DNA of 64,000 bases from NCBI RefSeq assembly GCF_039537705.1, contig NZ_BAABBA010000006.1, forward strand, positions 1 through 64,000, read 5' to 3'. The DNA comes from Georgenia daeguensis (lineage in GTDB: Bacteria; Actinomycetota; Actinomycetes; Actinomycetales; Actinomycetaceae). How positions within the stretch are numbered: position 1 is the first letter of the stretch; each line of letters opens with the position of its first letter. The position numbers and the translations under genes were made by a program. The notes beneath the pieces were generated by a model. It was not told the DNA's origin. It worked only from the letters and a program-made list of their open reading frames with translations, and ran no database searches. Positions 41,568 to 53,104 of the stretch are shown in pieces.

Positions 41568-41695
41568 GGGTTCCTACTTCCTCCGGTAGAACACCGTGTA
41601 CAGCTTTTCGATGAGCGGCGGCGGGCTGGTGGCGCCGGGAGCGCCGCCGACCGTGTTCTTGCGGTCGGCGGCGGTCCGGCACGCCCTGTCGGGCT

Positions 41696-45205
<3,510 letters not shown>

Positions 45206-45295
45206 AGGGGGTCCTTCCCTGCAGTTGGAATGCACGCTGCAATGATCACCTGGGACGGGCGGCCTGATTGCAGGCAGAAGTCAGCGCAAAGCGAC

Positions 45296-45324
45296 AGCAT
45301 ACCGGCCGGATGGTGCGAAGTCCA
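45296..45324 (-). promoter_or_regulatory. Candidate rpoBC promoter
   Basis: On the minus strand TGGACT (45319-45324) and TATGCT (45296-45301) are 17 bases apart, between the rplL terminator and rpoB. The predicted start near 45289 gives an 84-base leader. This suggests rpoBC has its own promoter besides any read-through from rplJL. Confidence 0.55.
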
Positions 45325-45334
45325 GCGGGTACGG

Positions 45335-45367
45335 GACGAGGCCCGCACCACAGGTGCGGGCCTCGTC
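45335..45367 (-). terminator. Terminator hairpin after rplL
   Basis: A perfect 15-bp stem (45335-45349 with 45353-45367) with an ACA loop lies about 70 bases after rplL. In E. coli a partial terminator at this place sets the ratio of L7/L12 to RNA polymerase; the same role is likely. Confidence 0.7.
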
Positions 45368-45434
45368 GTCGAGCCGTACGGGCCGGCCGGTCCCCCGCGG
45401 GCGCCGCGGCGCAGCAGCGGGGGCCGGCCTCAGA

Positions 45435-45827
45435 TCACTTGAGGGTGACGGTGGCCCCGGCGCCCTCGAGGGCCTCCTTGGCCTTGTCGGCCACGTCCTT
45501 GGCCACGCCCTCCAGGACCGGCTTGGGCGCGCCGTCGACGAGGTCCTTGGCCTCCTTCAGGCCGAGGGAGGTCAGGGCGCGCACCTCCTTGATGACCTGG
45601 ATCTTCTTGTCGCCGACCGACTCGAGGACGACGTCGAACTCCGACTTCTCCTCCTCGGCCTCCTCGGCGGCGCCACCACCGGCCGGCGCGCCGGCGGCGG
45701 CAACGGCGACGGGGGCGGCGGCGGTGACCTCGAAGGTCTCCTCGAACTGCTTCACGAACTCGGAGAGCTCGATGAGGGTGAGCTCCTTGAAAGCCTCGAT
45801 GAGCTCTTCGGTGCTGAGCTTCGCCAT
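45435..45827 (-). CDS. rplL: 50S ribosomal protein L7/L12
   Basis: L7/L12 forms the stalk that recruits translation GTPases. The 130-residue protein has the N-terminal dimerisation helices (STEELIEAFKELTLIELSEF), an Ala/Gly hinge, and the C-terminal domain EKSEFDVVLESVGDKKIQVI with GLKEAKDLVDGAPKPV. ATG at 45825-45827. Confidence 0.98.
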   Translation of the reverse strand: MAKLSTEELIEAFKELTLIELSEFVKQFEETFEVTAAAPVAVAAAGAPAGGGAAEEAEEEKSEFDVVLESVGDKKIQVIKEVRALTSLGLKEAKDLVDGAPKPVLEGVAKDVADKAKEALEGAGATVTLK

Positions 45828-45907
45828 GGTAGGCGTTCCTTCCTGGTAGTCCTGCTACGCGAGCAGAGGGTTGGGGTGGTGCGTGCCGTGACCTGTCCCG
45901 GGCGGGA

Positions 45908-46429
45908 TCAGGCCTCGGCGGCCTGCTTCTCGCGCAGGGCCTCGATGGTGCGCGCGGCCTGGGTGGCCGGCGCGGTGAAGAGGTAGGCAGCCTGGAACAG
46001 CGCAGCCTTGAACGCTCCGGCCGCCTTGCCCAGCAGCACGTCGCGGGACTCGAGCTCGGCGAGCTTGGTGACGTCCTGGGCGGAGAGCTTGTTGCCCTCC
46101 AGGACGCCCGCCTTGATCACGAGCTGAGGGTTCGCCTTGGCGAAGTCACGCAGGGCCTTGGCCGCGTCGACCGGCTCCCCGGTCACGAACGCGATCGCGG
46201 TGGGGCCGGAGAGCTCGTCCTCGAGGTTGTCGAGGCCGGCCTCCTTCGCCGCGATGGCCGTCAGCGTGTTCTTCACCACGGCGTAGCTAGCGGTACCGGC
46301 GAGCGAGCGGCGCAGCTGCTTGAGCTGGGCGACGCTGAGCCCGCGGTACTCGGTCAGCACGACGGCGCTCGACTCACGGAACTGCTCCGTGATCTCGGCA
46401 ACCGCTGCCGCCTTGTCAGGCCTCGCCAT
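45908..46429 (-). CDS. rplJ: 50S ribosomal protein L10
   Basis: L10 anchors the L7/L12 dimers and represses its own mRNA through the leader. The 173-residue protein begins MARPDKAAAVAEITEQFRES, with LTEYRGLSVAQLKQLRRSL and a helical C-terminus ending EALREKQAAEA. The ATG at 46427-46429 has AAGGAGG upstream. The longer frame to 46516 runs through the leader hairpin and is not L10-like. Confidence 0.97.
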   Translation of the reverse strand: MARPDKAAAVAEITEQFRESSAVVLTEYRGLSVAQLKQLRRSLAGTASYAVVKNTLTAIAAKEAGLDNLEDELSGPTAIAFVTGEPVDAAKALRDFAKANPQLVIKAGVLEGNKLSAQDVTKLAELESRDVLLGKAAGAFKAALFQAAYLFTAPATQAARTIEALREKQAAEA

Positions 46430-46607
46430 GGCCCTCCTTCCGGTAGTGACGCCGGTCGGTGGGCCCGGAACGAAGAAGAGCCCCGTGCGCAGGAAGGCAC
46501 GGGGCTCGAACGCCACTCAGGGCACTGAAGCTCGTATCTCACCTGCGCTGGCTCCGCGTTCGCGGACTTGGCCCCGTCTGAGCGACGGGCGACCGGCGGT
46601 CTTTGGC
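46430..46607 (-). promoter_or_regulatory. L10 leader of rplJL mRNA
   Basis: The 178-base leader has features recalled from actinobacterial L10 leaders: CCAAAGACCGCCGGTCGCC near its start (46586-46605) and GCAGGTGAGATACGAGCTT at 46530-46548. An 11-bp hairpin (46478-46488 with 46497-46507) follows, trailed by TTCTTCGTTC, which looks like an attenuator. Free L10, or its complex with L7/L12, would bind here to repress rplJL. The family assignment is by eye and needs a covariance-model search. Confidence 0.7.
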
Positions 46608-46614
46608 AGATGAC

Positions 46615-46644
46615 ACCCTACCCGGTCCGGAGAGGTCCGGGCAA
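46615..46644 (-). promoter_or_regulatory. Candidate rplJL promoter
   Basis: On the minus strand TTGCCC (46639-46644) and TAGGGT (46615-46620) are 18 bases apart. The predicted start near 46608 falls just before the conserved leader sequence, which supports the call. Confidence 0.6.
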
Positions 46645-46748
46645 CGCCCGGGCGGGCCGACGGTCCGGTCGCGGCCGTGTCCTTGGCCACACGCGGGCCC
46701 CGACCCTGCCATACAGCCGGCGGCCGCCGGCCGCCATTGCGGAGGAAT

Positions 46749-46924
46749 TTCGTACGGCGATTCCTGACGTTGTTCTGCCAGAGCGGCACCGCTGTGCGGC
46801 TCTGCGGGTGCGGCGAGGGACCCGGCCCGAGGCCACCGCTTTGAGGCGTAGCTTCGTACGGCTACACCTGACGTTGTTCCGCCGGAGCGGCGGGTACCGG
46901 TGGCCGTGGGCTGTCGGGGCTCCG
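46749..46924. repeat. Duplicated structured element between rplA and rplJ
   Basis: A 39-bp block at 46749-46787 recurs at 46853-46891, 104 bp away, with 34 of 39 bases identical (core CCTGACGTTGTTC). After each copy comes a short stem: CAGAGC (46779-46784) with GCTCTG (46799-46804), and CGGAGC (46883-46888) with GCTCCG (46919-46924). The one difference in the arms is compensated, A-T in one and G-C in the other. No gene is seen in 46645-46961. The element lies upstream of the rplJL promoter. Confidence 0.65.
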
Positions 46925-46961
46925 CGGGTGCCGCGGTGACGTCGGCCCGGCCCCCCAGAGC

Positions 46962-47014
46962 GGACGACGTCGGCCCGGCACCTTCCTTGCGGAAGGCCCG
47001 GGCCGTCGTCGTCG
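46962..47014 (-). terminator. Terminator hairpin after rplA
   Basis: The apex CCTTCC-TTGC-GGAAGG (46981-46996) sits on a longer imperfect GC-rich stem reaching 46962 and 47014, starting about 25 bases after the rplA stop. It probably ends the rplKA transcript. Confidence 0.6.
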
Positions 47015-47038
47015 ATCCTGGATCAACTCATCCCTGGA

Positions 47039-47755
47039 TCAGGAAGCGTCCTCGGTGGTGAGGTTGCGCGTCTTGGTCGCGTCCAGCGGGATGCCGGGGC
47101 CCATGGTGGTGGTCATGGTCGCCTTGGTGATGTAGCGGCCCTTGGAGCTGGCCGGCTTGAGGCGCAGGATCTCCTCCTGGGCGGCGGCGTAGTTCTCGAC
47201 GAGCAGCTTCTCGTCGAAGCTGGCCTTGCCGATGATGAAGTGCAGGTTCGAGTGCTTGTCCACGCGGAACTCGATGCGGCCACCCTTGATGTCGTTCACG
47301 GCCTTGGCCACGTCCATCGTCACGGTGCCGGTCTTCGGGTTCGGCATGAGGCCACGGGGCCCGAGCACGCGGCCGAGGCGGCCGACCTTGCCCATGAGGT
47401 CGGGCGTCGCCACGGCGGCGTCGAAGTCGGTGTACCCGGCCGCGACCTTCTCGATCAGCTCGTCGCCACCGACCTCGTCCGCCCCGGCCTCGATGGCCTG
47501 GTTGGCCCGCTCACCGACGGCGAAGACCACGACCCGAGCGGTCTTGCCGGTGCCGTGCGGCAGGTTGACGGTGCCGCGGACCATCTGGTCCGCCTTGCGG
47601 GGGTCGACGCCGAGGCGGAAGACGACCTCGACGGTGGAGTCGAACTTGGTGGTGGCGCTCTCCTTGGCCAGGCGCACGGCCTGGAGGGGGGCGTAGAGCT
47701 CGCCGTCGTGAATCTTCTCGGCGGCCTTGCGGTAGTTCTTGCTGCGCGTTGCCAT
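47039..47755 (-). CDS. rplA: 50S ribosomal protein L1
   Basis: L1 forms the mobile stalk at the E site and represses rplKA translation. The 238-residue protein begins MATRSKNYRKAAEKIHDGEL and has the RNA-binding TVNLPHGTGKTARVVVFAVG and GPRGLMPNPKTGTVTMDV. The ATG at 47753-47755 has AGGAAAGAG upstream; the longer frame to 47809 is rejected. Confidence 0.97.
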   Translation of the reverse strand: MATRSKNYRKAAEKIHDGELYAPLQAVRLAKESATTKFDSTVEVVFRLGVDPRKADQMVRGTVNLPHGTGKTARVVVFAVGERANQAIEAGADEVGGDELIEKVAAGYTDFDAAVATPDLMGKVGRLGRVLGPRGLMPNPKTGTVTMDVAKAVNDIKGGRIEFRVDKHSNLHFIIGKASFDEKLLVENYAAAQEEILRLKPASSKGRYITKATMTTTMGPGIPLDATKTRNLTTEDAS

Positions 47756-47844
47756 CTGCTTCTCTTTCCTGTGCAGTCGTGGTCTGCGGGTCCGCGCGGA
47801 CCCTGCCACTGGCGGCGCCTGGGGCGCCGCGTCGGGTTGTTCGG

Positions 47845-48276
47845 TCAGCCCTCGACCGTGATGCCCATGGAGCGGGCGGTGCCGGCGATGATCTTCTCGG
47901 CGGCCTCGATGTCGTTGGCGTTGAGGTCTTCCTGCTTGGTGCGGGCGATCTCCTGGACCTGCTCACGGGTGATCTTGGCGACCTTGACCGTGTGCGGGGT
48001 TCCGGAGCCCTTGGCCACACCGGCGGCCTTCTTGATCATCTCGGCGGCCGGCGGGGTCTTCGTGACGAAGGTGAAGGAGCGGTCCTCGTAGACCGTGATC
48101 TCCACCGGGATCACGTTGCCACGCTGCGACTCGGTAGCCGCGTTGTAGGCCTTGCAGAACTCCATGATGTTCACGCCGTGCTGACCCAGCGCGGGGCCGA
48201 TCGGCGGCGCAGGGGTCGCAGCGCCGGCCTGGATCTGGAGCTTGATCAGGCCTGCGACCTTCTTCTTGGGGGGCAT
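47845..48276 (-). CDS. rplK: 50S ribosomal protein L11
   Basis: L11 is at the GTPase-associated centre and is needed for RelA activation. The 143-residue protein has [20 protein letters not shown] and [17 protein letters not shown] near the N-terminus and [20 protein letters not shown] in the rRNA-binding domain. ATG at 48274-48276, 64 bp after nusG. Confidence 0.98.
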
Positions 48277-48307
48277 GTTCGGGTCCTAACGATTCTTCCT
48301 GGGATAC

Positions 48308-48328
48308 CCGCCGGCCCTCGGCCGGCGG
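48308..48328 (-). terminator. Hairpin between nusG and rplK
   Basis: A perfect 9-bp stem (48308-48316 with 48320-48328) with a CTC loop starts 12 bases after the nusG stop. It may partly terminate the secE-nusG message or be part of an rplK leader. Confidence 0.45.
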
Positions 48329-48340
48329 ACGCCTCGTCCC

Positions 48341-49270
48341 TCAGATCTTGGCGACCTGGGAGAACGACAGCTCGACCGGGGTCTCCCGGCCGAAGATCGT
48401 GACGAGCACCTTGAGCTTCTGGCTCTCGGGGCTGATCTCGGAGATGGTGGCGGGCAGCGTCTCGAACGGGCCGTCGGTGACCGTGACCGACTCGCCGACC
48501 TCGAAGTCCACGTGGATGGGTGTGGGCGCGGCGCCACCGGTGCTGGCGGCGGCCTTCCCGGCAGCGGCCGGGGCGGCGGCCTGCACGGTGGGGGCGAGCA
48601 TCGAGAAGACCTCGTCCTCGGTCAGCGGCACCGGCTGGTGGGTGTTGCCCACGAAGCCCGTCACCCCGGGCGTGTGGCGCACGGCGCCCCACGACTCGTC
48701 GGTGAGGTCCATGCGCACGAGGGTGTAGCCCGGCACACGCACGCGGCTGACCACCTTGCGCTGGGCGTTCTTGATCTCGACGACCTCTTCCATGGGGACC
48801 TCCACCTGGAAGATGTAGTCCTCCATGTTGAGGCTCTGGATGCGGTTCTCCAGGTTCGCCTTCACACGCTTCTCGTACCCGGCGTACGTGTGGACCACGT
48901 ACCAGTCGCCGGGCAGGTGACGCAGCTCCTTGCGGAACGCCTCGGCCGGGTCCTGGTCGGCCTCGTCGGCCTCCGCGGAGGCCGTCTCGGGCACGGACTC
49001 GTCCGTCACGGCGTCGGGCGCGACCTCGTCGAGCCCGTCGGAGTCGGCCTCGTCCGTCCCGGCGGACAGCGCCTCGCCGGCGTCCTCGAGGTCGGACTCG
49101 TCCGCGTCAACCCGGTCGGCCGCGTCGTCGTCCTCGTTCTCGAACAGGTCGACCTCGCCGTGCTCGGGGGCAGCGTCGACCTCGGTGTCGTCGACAGCCG
49201 GGGTGTCCGGCTGCCCGGGCTCGAGCGACGCCTCGTCGACGTTCTGGGGCTCGAGATTCTCCTCAGGCAC
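48341..49270 (-). CDS. nusG: Transcription antitermination factor NusG with acidic N-terminal extension
   Basis: NusG binds RNA polymerase and couples it to the ribosome through S10. The NGN domain starts near residue 120 (DWYVVHTYAGYEKRVKANLE) and the C-terminal KOW domain is FEVGESVTVTDGPFETLPAT. Ahead of these lie about 115 residues rich in Asp, Glu, Ala and Ser; an Ala/Gly-rich linker joins the domains. The total is 309 residues against 181 in E. coli. Acidic N-terminal extensions are known in other actinobacteria, but this one is long. GTG start at 49268-49270; secE is 71 bp upstream. Confidence 0.97.
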   Translation of the reverse strand: MPEENLEPQNVDEASLEPGQPDTPAVDDTEVDAAPEHGEVDLFENEDDDAADRVDADESDLEDAGEALSAGTDEADSDGLDEVAPDAVTDESVPETASAEADEADQDPAEAFRKELRHLPGDWYVVHTYAGYEKRVKANLENRIQSLNMEDYIFQVEVPMEEVVEIKNAQRKVVSRVRVPGYTLVRMDLTDESWGAVRHTPGVTGFVGNTHQPVPLTEDEVFSMLAPTVQAAAPAAAGKAAASTGGAAPTPIHVDFEVGESVTVTDGPFETLPATISEISPESQKLKVLVTIFGRETPVELSFSQVAKI

Positions 49271-49341
49271 AGGGGACCTGCTTTCTGATCAGTGGGATGG
49301 CTACCGGTCGGCCGGCTGCCGGGCGGACGGCCTCATGGGGC

Positions 49342-49611
49342 TCAGCCGAAGATCCACAGCACGAGCCGGCCGAACGTCAGGTCGAGCAGCCCCACGAAGG
49401 CCATGATCACCGCGACGAACACGAGCACGACCACGAAGTAGGTCATGAGCTCGCTGCGGGTCGGGCGGACGACCTTCTTGAGCTCTGCGATCACCTGGCG
49501 GACGAACAGGGCGATGCGGCCGAACAGGCCACGCTCCTTCTTCGGCCGCGACCCGTCGGCGCTCGCGGCACGCTCGGGCCGCCCCGAGGTCGCGCTCGCA
49601 GACTCGCTCAC
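49342..49611 (-). CDS. secE: Protein translocase subunit SecE
   Basis: SecE clamps SecY. The 89-residue single-span form has a charged N-terminus, the conserved amphipathic helix FVRQVIAELKKVVRPTRSEL and one membrane segment (about residues 57-86, YFVVVLVFVAVIMAFVGLLD). GTG start at 49609-49611. The order tRNA-Trp, secE, nusG, rplK is typical. Confidence 0.97.
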   Translation of the reverse strand: MSESASATSGRPERAASADGSRPKKERGLFGRIALFVRQVIAELKKVVRPTRSELMTYFVVVLVFVAVIMAFVGLLDLTFGRLVLWIFG

Positions 49612-49723
49612 AGGTTGCTTCCTTCGTTCTGCCGGGTCCGACGCCGCCCCGGTCGGGCGGGTCCGGCTCGCCGTGCGGCGAAGCCATCAGGATATCCGCG
49701 CCCTCCCGAGGGAGACGCCGTCC

Positions 49724-49799
49724 TGGCAGGGCAGGAGGGACTCGAACCCACAACCGCCGGTTTTGGAGACCGGTGCGCTACCAATTGCGCCACTGCCCT
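49724..49799 (-). tRNA. trnW: tRNA-Trp (anticodon CCA)
   Basis: A 76-base tRNA on the minus strand. The acceptor AGGGCAG pairs with CTGCCCT, the discriminator is G, and the terminal CCA is encoded (49724-49726). The anticodon CCA (49764-49766) lies in a CCGGT/ACCGG stem, and the T loop reads TTCGAGT. It sits 112 bp upstream of secE on the same strand. Confidence 0.96.
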
Positions 49800-49970
49800 A
49801 TCAGTGATCCGCACGCCATGCTCTCGCCACCCTCACGGGCACGCTCCAGCATGGTGGACGTCAACCACCGGCGTCGAGTGTACGTGGTCGAGCGCCTTTT
49901 GGTCGAACTCGGACCGCAGGGAGCCTCGTCACACGCGAGCTGCCGCCGTTCCTGACGAGTCCCGGACCCC

Positions 49971-50051
49971 GCGGACGGCGGTGCCGGACCCCGCGGACGG
50001 CCGGTCCCGGGCCCCCGCGGACGGCCGGTCATCGGCGCGCGGACGGCCGGT
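49971..50051. repeat. Four copies of a 13-bp repeat upstream of the aminotransferase
   Basis: GCGGACGG(C)CGGT occurs at 49971, 49993, 50017 and 50039, spaced 22-24 bp, about two helical turns. The last two copies are exact, and a partial copy follows at 50054. The gap between tRNA-Trp and 50146 contains nothing else recognisable except the aminotransferase promoter region. Confidence 0.7.
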
Positions 50052-50145
50052 CCGCGGACCCACGGAGGGCACGGTCCCGCACGCTGGTGCCCGCGGAGCG
50101 AACGTCCCGGTGACCGCCCGGTGGGCGCGTGCCACGATAGGCGAC

Positions 50146-51357
50146 GTGAGCGCACCCACCTCCTCCAAGCCCCGAGTCTCCGCCCGCCTGGCCGCGATCG
50201 CCGAGTCGGCCACGCTCGCCGTCGACGCCAAGGCCAAGGCCCTCAAGGCCGCCGGCCGGCCCGTGATCGGCTTCGGCGCCGGCGAGCCCGACTTCCCGAC
50301 GCCCGACTACATCGTCGAGGCCGCCGTCGCCGCCGCGAAGGACCCGGTCAACCACCGGTACACCCCCGCGAAGGGGCTGCCGGCGCTCCGCGAGGCCATC
50401 GCGGCGAAGACCCTGCGCGACTCCGGGTACGAGGTCTCCCCTGACTCCGTGCTCGTCACCAACGGCGGGAAGCAGGCCGTCTACCAGGCCTTCGCCGCGA
50501 TCATCGACCCGGGCGACGAGGTCCTGCTGCCGGCGCCGTACTGGACCACGTACCCCGAGGCCATCGCACTGGCCGGCGGCACGCCGGTCGAGGTCTTCGC
50601 CGGTGCCGACCAGGAGTACCTCGTCACGGTCGAGCAGCTGGAGGCCGCCCGCACCGAGCGCACGAAGGCGCTGCTCTTCTGCTCGCCGTCGAACCCGACC
50701 GGCGCGGTCTACTCCCCCGAGCAGACCGAGGCGATCGGCCGCTGGGCCGTCGAGCACGGCGTGTGGGTCATCACCGACGAGATCTACGAGCACCTCGTCT
50801 ACGACGACGCCGTGTTCACCCCGATCCAGCGGGCGGTCCCCGAGCTGGTGGACACCTCCATCGTCCTGAACGGCGTCGCGAAGACGTACGCCATGACGGG
50901 CTGGCGGGTGGGCTGGATGATCGGCCCGAACGACGTCATCAAGGCCGCGACCAACCTGCAGTCGCACCTGACCTCCAACGTCGCCAACGTCTCCCAGCGG
51001 GCCGCGATCGCGGCGCTGACCGGTGACCTGTCCGCCGTGGAGCAGATGCGGACGGCGTTCGACCGCCGCCGCCGCACGATGGTGGAGATGCTCCGCGCGA
51101 TCGACGGCGTCGTGCTGCCCACCCCCAAGGGCGCGTTCTACGCCTACCCGTCCGTCGAGGGCGTCCTCGGCCGGACGATCCGCGGCCGCACGCCCACCAC
51201 CTCGGCCGAGCTCGCGAGCCTCATCCTCGAGGAGGTCGAGGTGGCGGTCGTGCCGGGTGAGGCCTTCGGCCCGAGCGGGTTCCTGCGGCTGAGCTACGCC
51301 CTGGGCGACGACGACCTGGCCGAGGGCGTCGGCCGCATCCAGGAGCTGCTCGCCTGA
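50146..51357 (+). CDS. Aspartate-type aminotransferase (class I/II)
   Basis: A PLP-dependent transaminase of 403 residues, most like bacterial aspartate aminotransferases (AspC/AspB group Ib). Substrate-binding GAGEPDFPTPDYI is near residue 45, SPSNPTGAVYS near 185, the PLP lysine is in LNGVAKTYAMTGWRVGW (K in VAKT), and FGPSGFLRLSYA ends the fold. The GTG at 50146 is chosen because the product then begins like family members; open frame extends far upstream without similarity. CACGAT at 50133-50138 could be a -10 for a nearly leaderless mRNA. Whether it acts on aspartate alone or also on prephenate is not decided. Confidence 0.88.
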   Translation: MSAPTSSKPRVSARLAAIAESATLAVDAKAKALKAAGRPVIGFGAGEPDFPTPDYIVEAAVAAAKDPVNHRYTPAKGLPALREAIAAKTLRDSGYEVSPDSVLVTNGGKQAVYQAFAAIIDPGDEVLLPAPYWTTYPEAIALAGGTPVEVFAGADQEYLVTVEQLEAARTERTKALLFCSPSNPTGAVYSPEQTEAIGRWAVEHGVWVITDEIYEHLVYDDAVFTPIQRAVPELVDTSIVLNGVAKTYAMTGWRVGWMIGPNDVIKAATNLQSHLTSNVANVSQRAAIAALTGDLSAVEQMRTAFDRRRRTMVEMLRAIDGVVLPTPKGAFYAYPSVEGVLGRTIRGRTPTTSAELASLILEEVEVAVVPGEAFGPSGFLRLSYALGDDDLAEGVGRIQELLA

Positions 51358-51538
51358 GCGACCCTTCGCACCCGACGGCGGAGCCCGGGACCCGCGCTAA
51401 TGCGCCGGTCCCGGGCTCTTCTCATGCCCGTCTCATCCGCGTGCACCACGATCGGTGGGACGATCGCGCCGGACGGCCGACCCGCCGGGCCGGGGAACGG
51501 CGAGCCCGGACGGCCGGGCAGGAGGGCAGGGAGAGACG

Positions 51539-53023
51539 ATGCGGAGGACGACGGACGGCACCTCGCGCGGCATGACCGTGCGCGCCCGCATCCTGGCGCT
51601 GACGCTGCTCCTGACCGGTCTCACGCTCGCCATCGCCGGCGGAACCGCCTACGTGCTGCAGCTGGGCCGCGTCGACCAGGGCATCGACGCCAGCCTGCGC
51701 CGCACCACCGAGGAGTTCTCCAGCTACGCAGGCGACGCGGCCGCCCGGGGCGGCGCCTCCGCCGATCCCAAGCAGCTGATCTACGGCGGCATGGTCCGCG
51801 AGGTCCCGGGCACGAACGAGGGCATGATCGGCTTCGTCGGCGAGCGCCTGGAGTACACGATGCCCTCGGGCGTGCCGCTCGCGGACGATCCCGACCTCGT
51901 CGCGCACCTCACCGCGCAGCTCGACGCGGCGGCGGGCAGCGGGCAGGGCCGGATCGCCTCCTTCACCACCGCCACCACCGAGTACCGCTACGCGCTGGTC
52001 CCGCTCCGGGTGGGCGGTGTCGGCGTCGGGGCTCTCGTGGTGGCGTTCGACCGGACGGCGGAGCATGCCTCGGTGGACGAGACGTTCCGGACGTACGCCC
52101 TCGTCAGCGTGGCGGCGTTCGCGGTGCTCGCCGCCGTCGGCTGGCTCCTCTCGGGGCGGCTGCTCAAGCCGGTGCGCCAGCTGCGCGAGACCGCCGAGCA
52201 GATCTCCGAGACGGATCTCTCCGGCCGCATCGACGTCCGGGGGAACGACGACCTCAGCGACCTCGCGCGCACGTTCAACGCGATGCTCGCGCGCCTGGAG
52301 GACGCCTTCACCTCCCAGCGCAGGCTCCTCGACGACGCCGGGCACGAGCTGCGCACCCCCATCACGATCGTCCGTGGTCACCTCGAGCTGATGGACCCGA
52401 CGGACGCCCAGGACGCCGCGGCCACCAAGGAGCTCGCCCTCAGCGAGCTCGACCGCATGCACCGCCTCGCCGACGACCTGGTGATGCTGGCCAGGTCCGA
52501 GCAGCCGGACTTCGTCCAGCCGGCCCCCACCGCCCTGGGGTTGCTCCTCGACAACGTCCTGGACCAGGCGCGCCAGCTCGGGGACCGGCGCTGGCGGGTG
52601 GACGAGCGGCTCGAGGCTGACGCCGCGGTCGACTCTCAGCGGCTCACCCAGGCCATGCTGCAGCTGGCCGCCAACGCCGTGAAGTTCTCGGAGGACGGCT
52701 CCACCGTGGCGATCGGGTCCGGGCTCCGCGGCGACCGGCTGCACCTGTGGGTCCGCGACGAGGGCATCGGCATCGCGCCCGAGCAGCGCGAGCGCATCTT
52801 CGACCGTTTCGCCCGCGCGCCGGGCGAGGCGGGGCGGCGCGAGGGGGCCGGGCTCGGGCTCGCGATCGTCGCGGCCATCGCCGAGGCCCACCGCGGCGCC
52901 GTCCGCGTGGACTCGCACCCCGGCGCGGGGTCCATCTTCATTCTCGACCTGCCGGCCGTGGCGGTGCAGACGCACGTGGCCGAGGAGCCGGATGCCGACG
53001 ACGACCGGGCGGGACGGCCCTGA
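51539..53023 (+). CDS. Two-component sensor histidine kinase
   Basis: A 494-residue membrane kinase. TM1 is at about 17-40, an extracytoplasmic sensor of about 140 residues follows, TM2 is at about 186-208, then HAMP. The phospho-acceptor is H269 in DDAGHELRTP; the ATPase has N-box LAANAVKFS, G1 DEGIGIAPE and G2 GAGLGLAIV. The ATG at 51539 has GGAGAG just upstream. No regulator adjoins it directly; the OmpR-type regulator at 54737, same strand, is the likely partner, with an opposite-strand symporter gene between. The signal is unknown. Confidence 0.9.
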   Translation: MRRTTDGTSRGMTVRARILALTLLLTGLTLAIAGGTAYVLQLGRVDQGIDASLRRTTEEFSSYAGDAAARGGASADPKQLIYGGMVREVPGTNEGMIGFVGERLEYTMPSGVPLADDPDLVAHLTAQLDAAAGSGQGRIASFTTATTEYRYALVPLRVGGVGVGALVVAFDRTAEHASVDETFRTYALVSVAAFAVLAAVGWLLSGRLLKPVRQLRETAEQISETDLSGRIDVRGNDDLSDLARTFNAMLARLEDAFTSQRRLLDDAGHELRTPITIVRGHLELMDPTDAQDAAATKELALSELDRMHRLADDLVMLARSEQPDFVQPAPTALGLLLDNVLDQARQLGDRRWRVDERLEADAAVDSQRLTQAMLQLAANAVKFSEDGSTVAIGSGLRGDRLHLWVRDEGIGIAPEQRERIFDRFARAPGEAGRREGAGLGLAIVAAIAEAHRGAVRVDSHPGAGSIFILDLPAVAVQTHVAEEPDADDDRAGRP

Positions 53024-53104
53024 GCGCATGAAGCGGACCCGGACGCCGGCCCCGCCGGACGGGCGCGTCCGGCGTCAGCGGGGCAGGCGTCAGCGCGTCC
53101 GACG

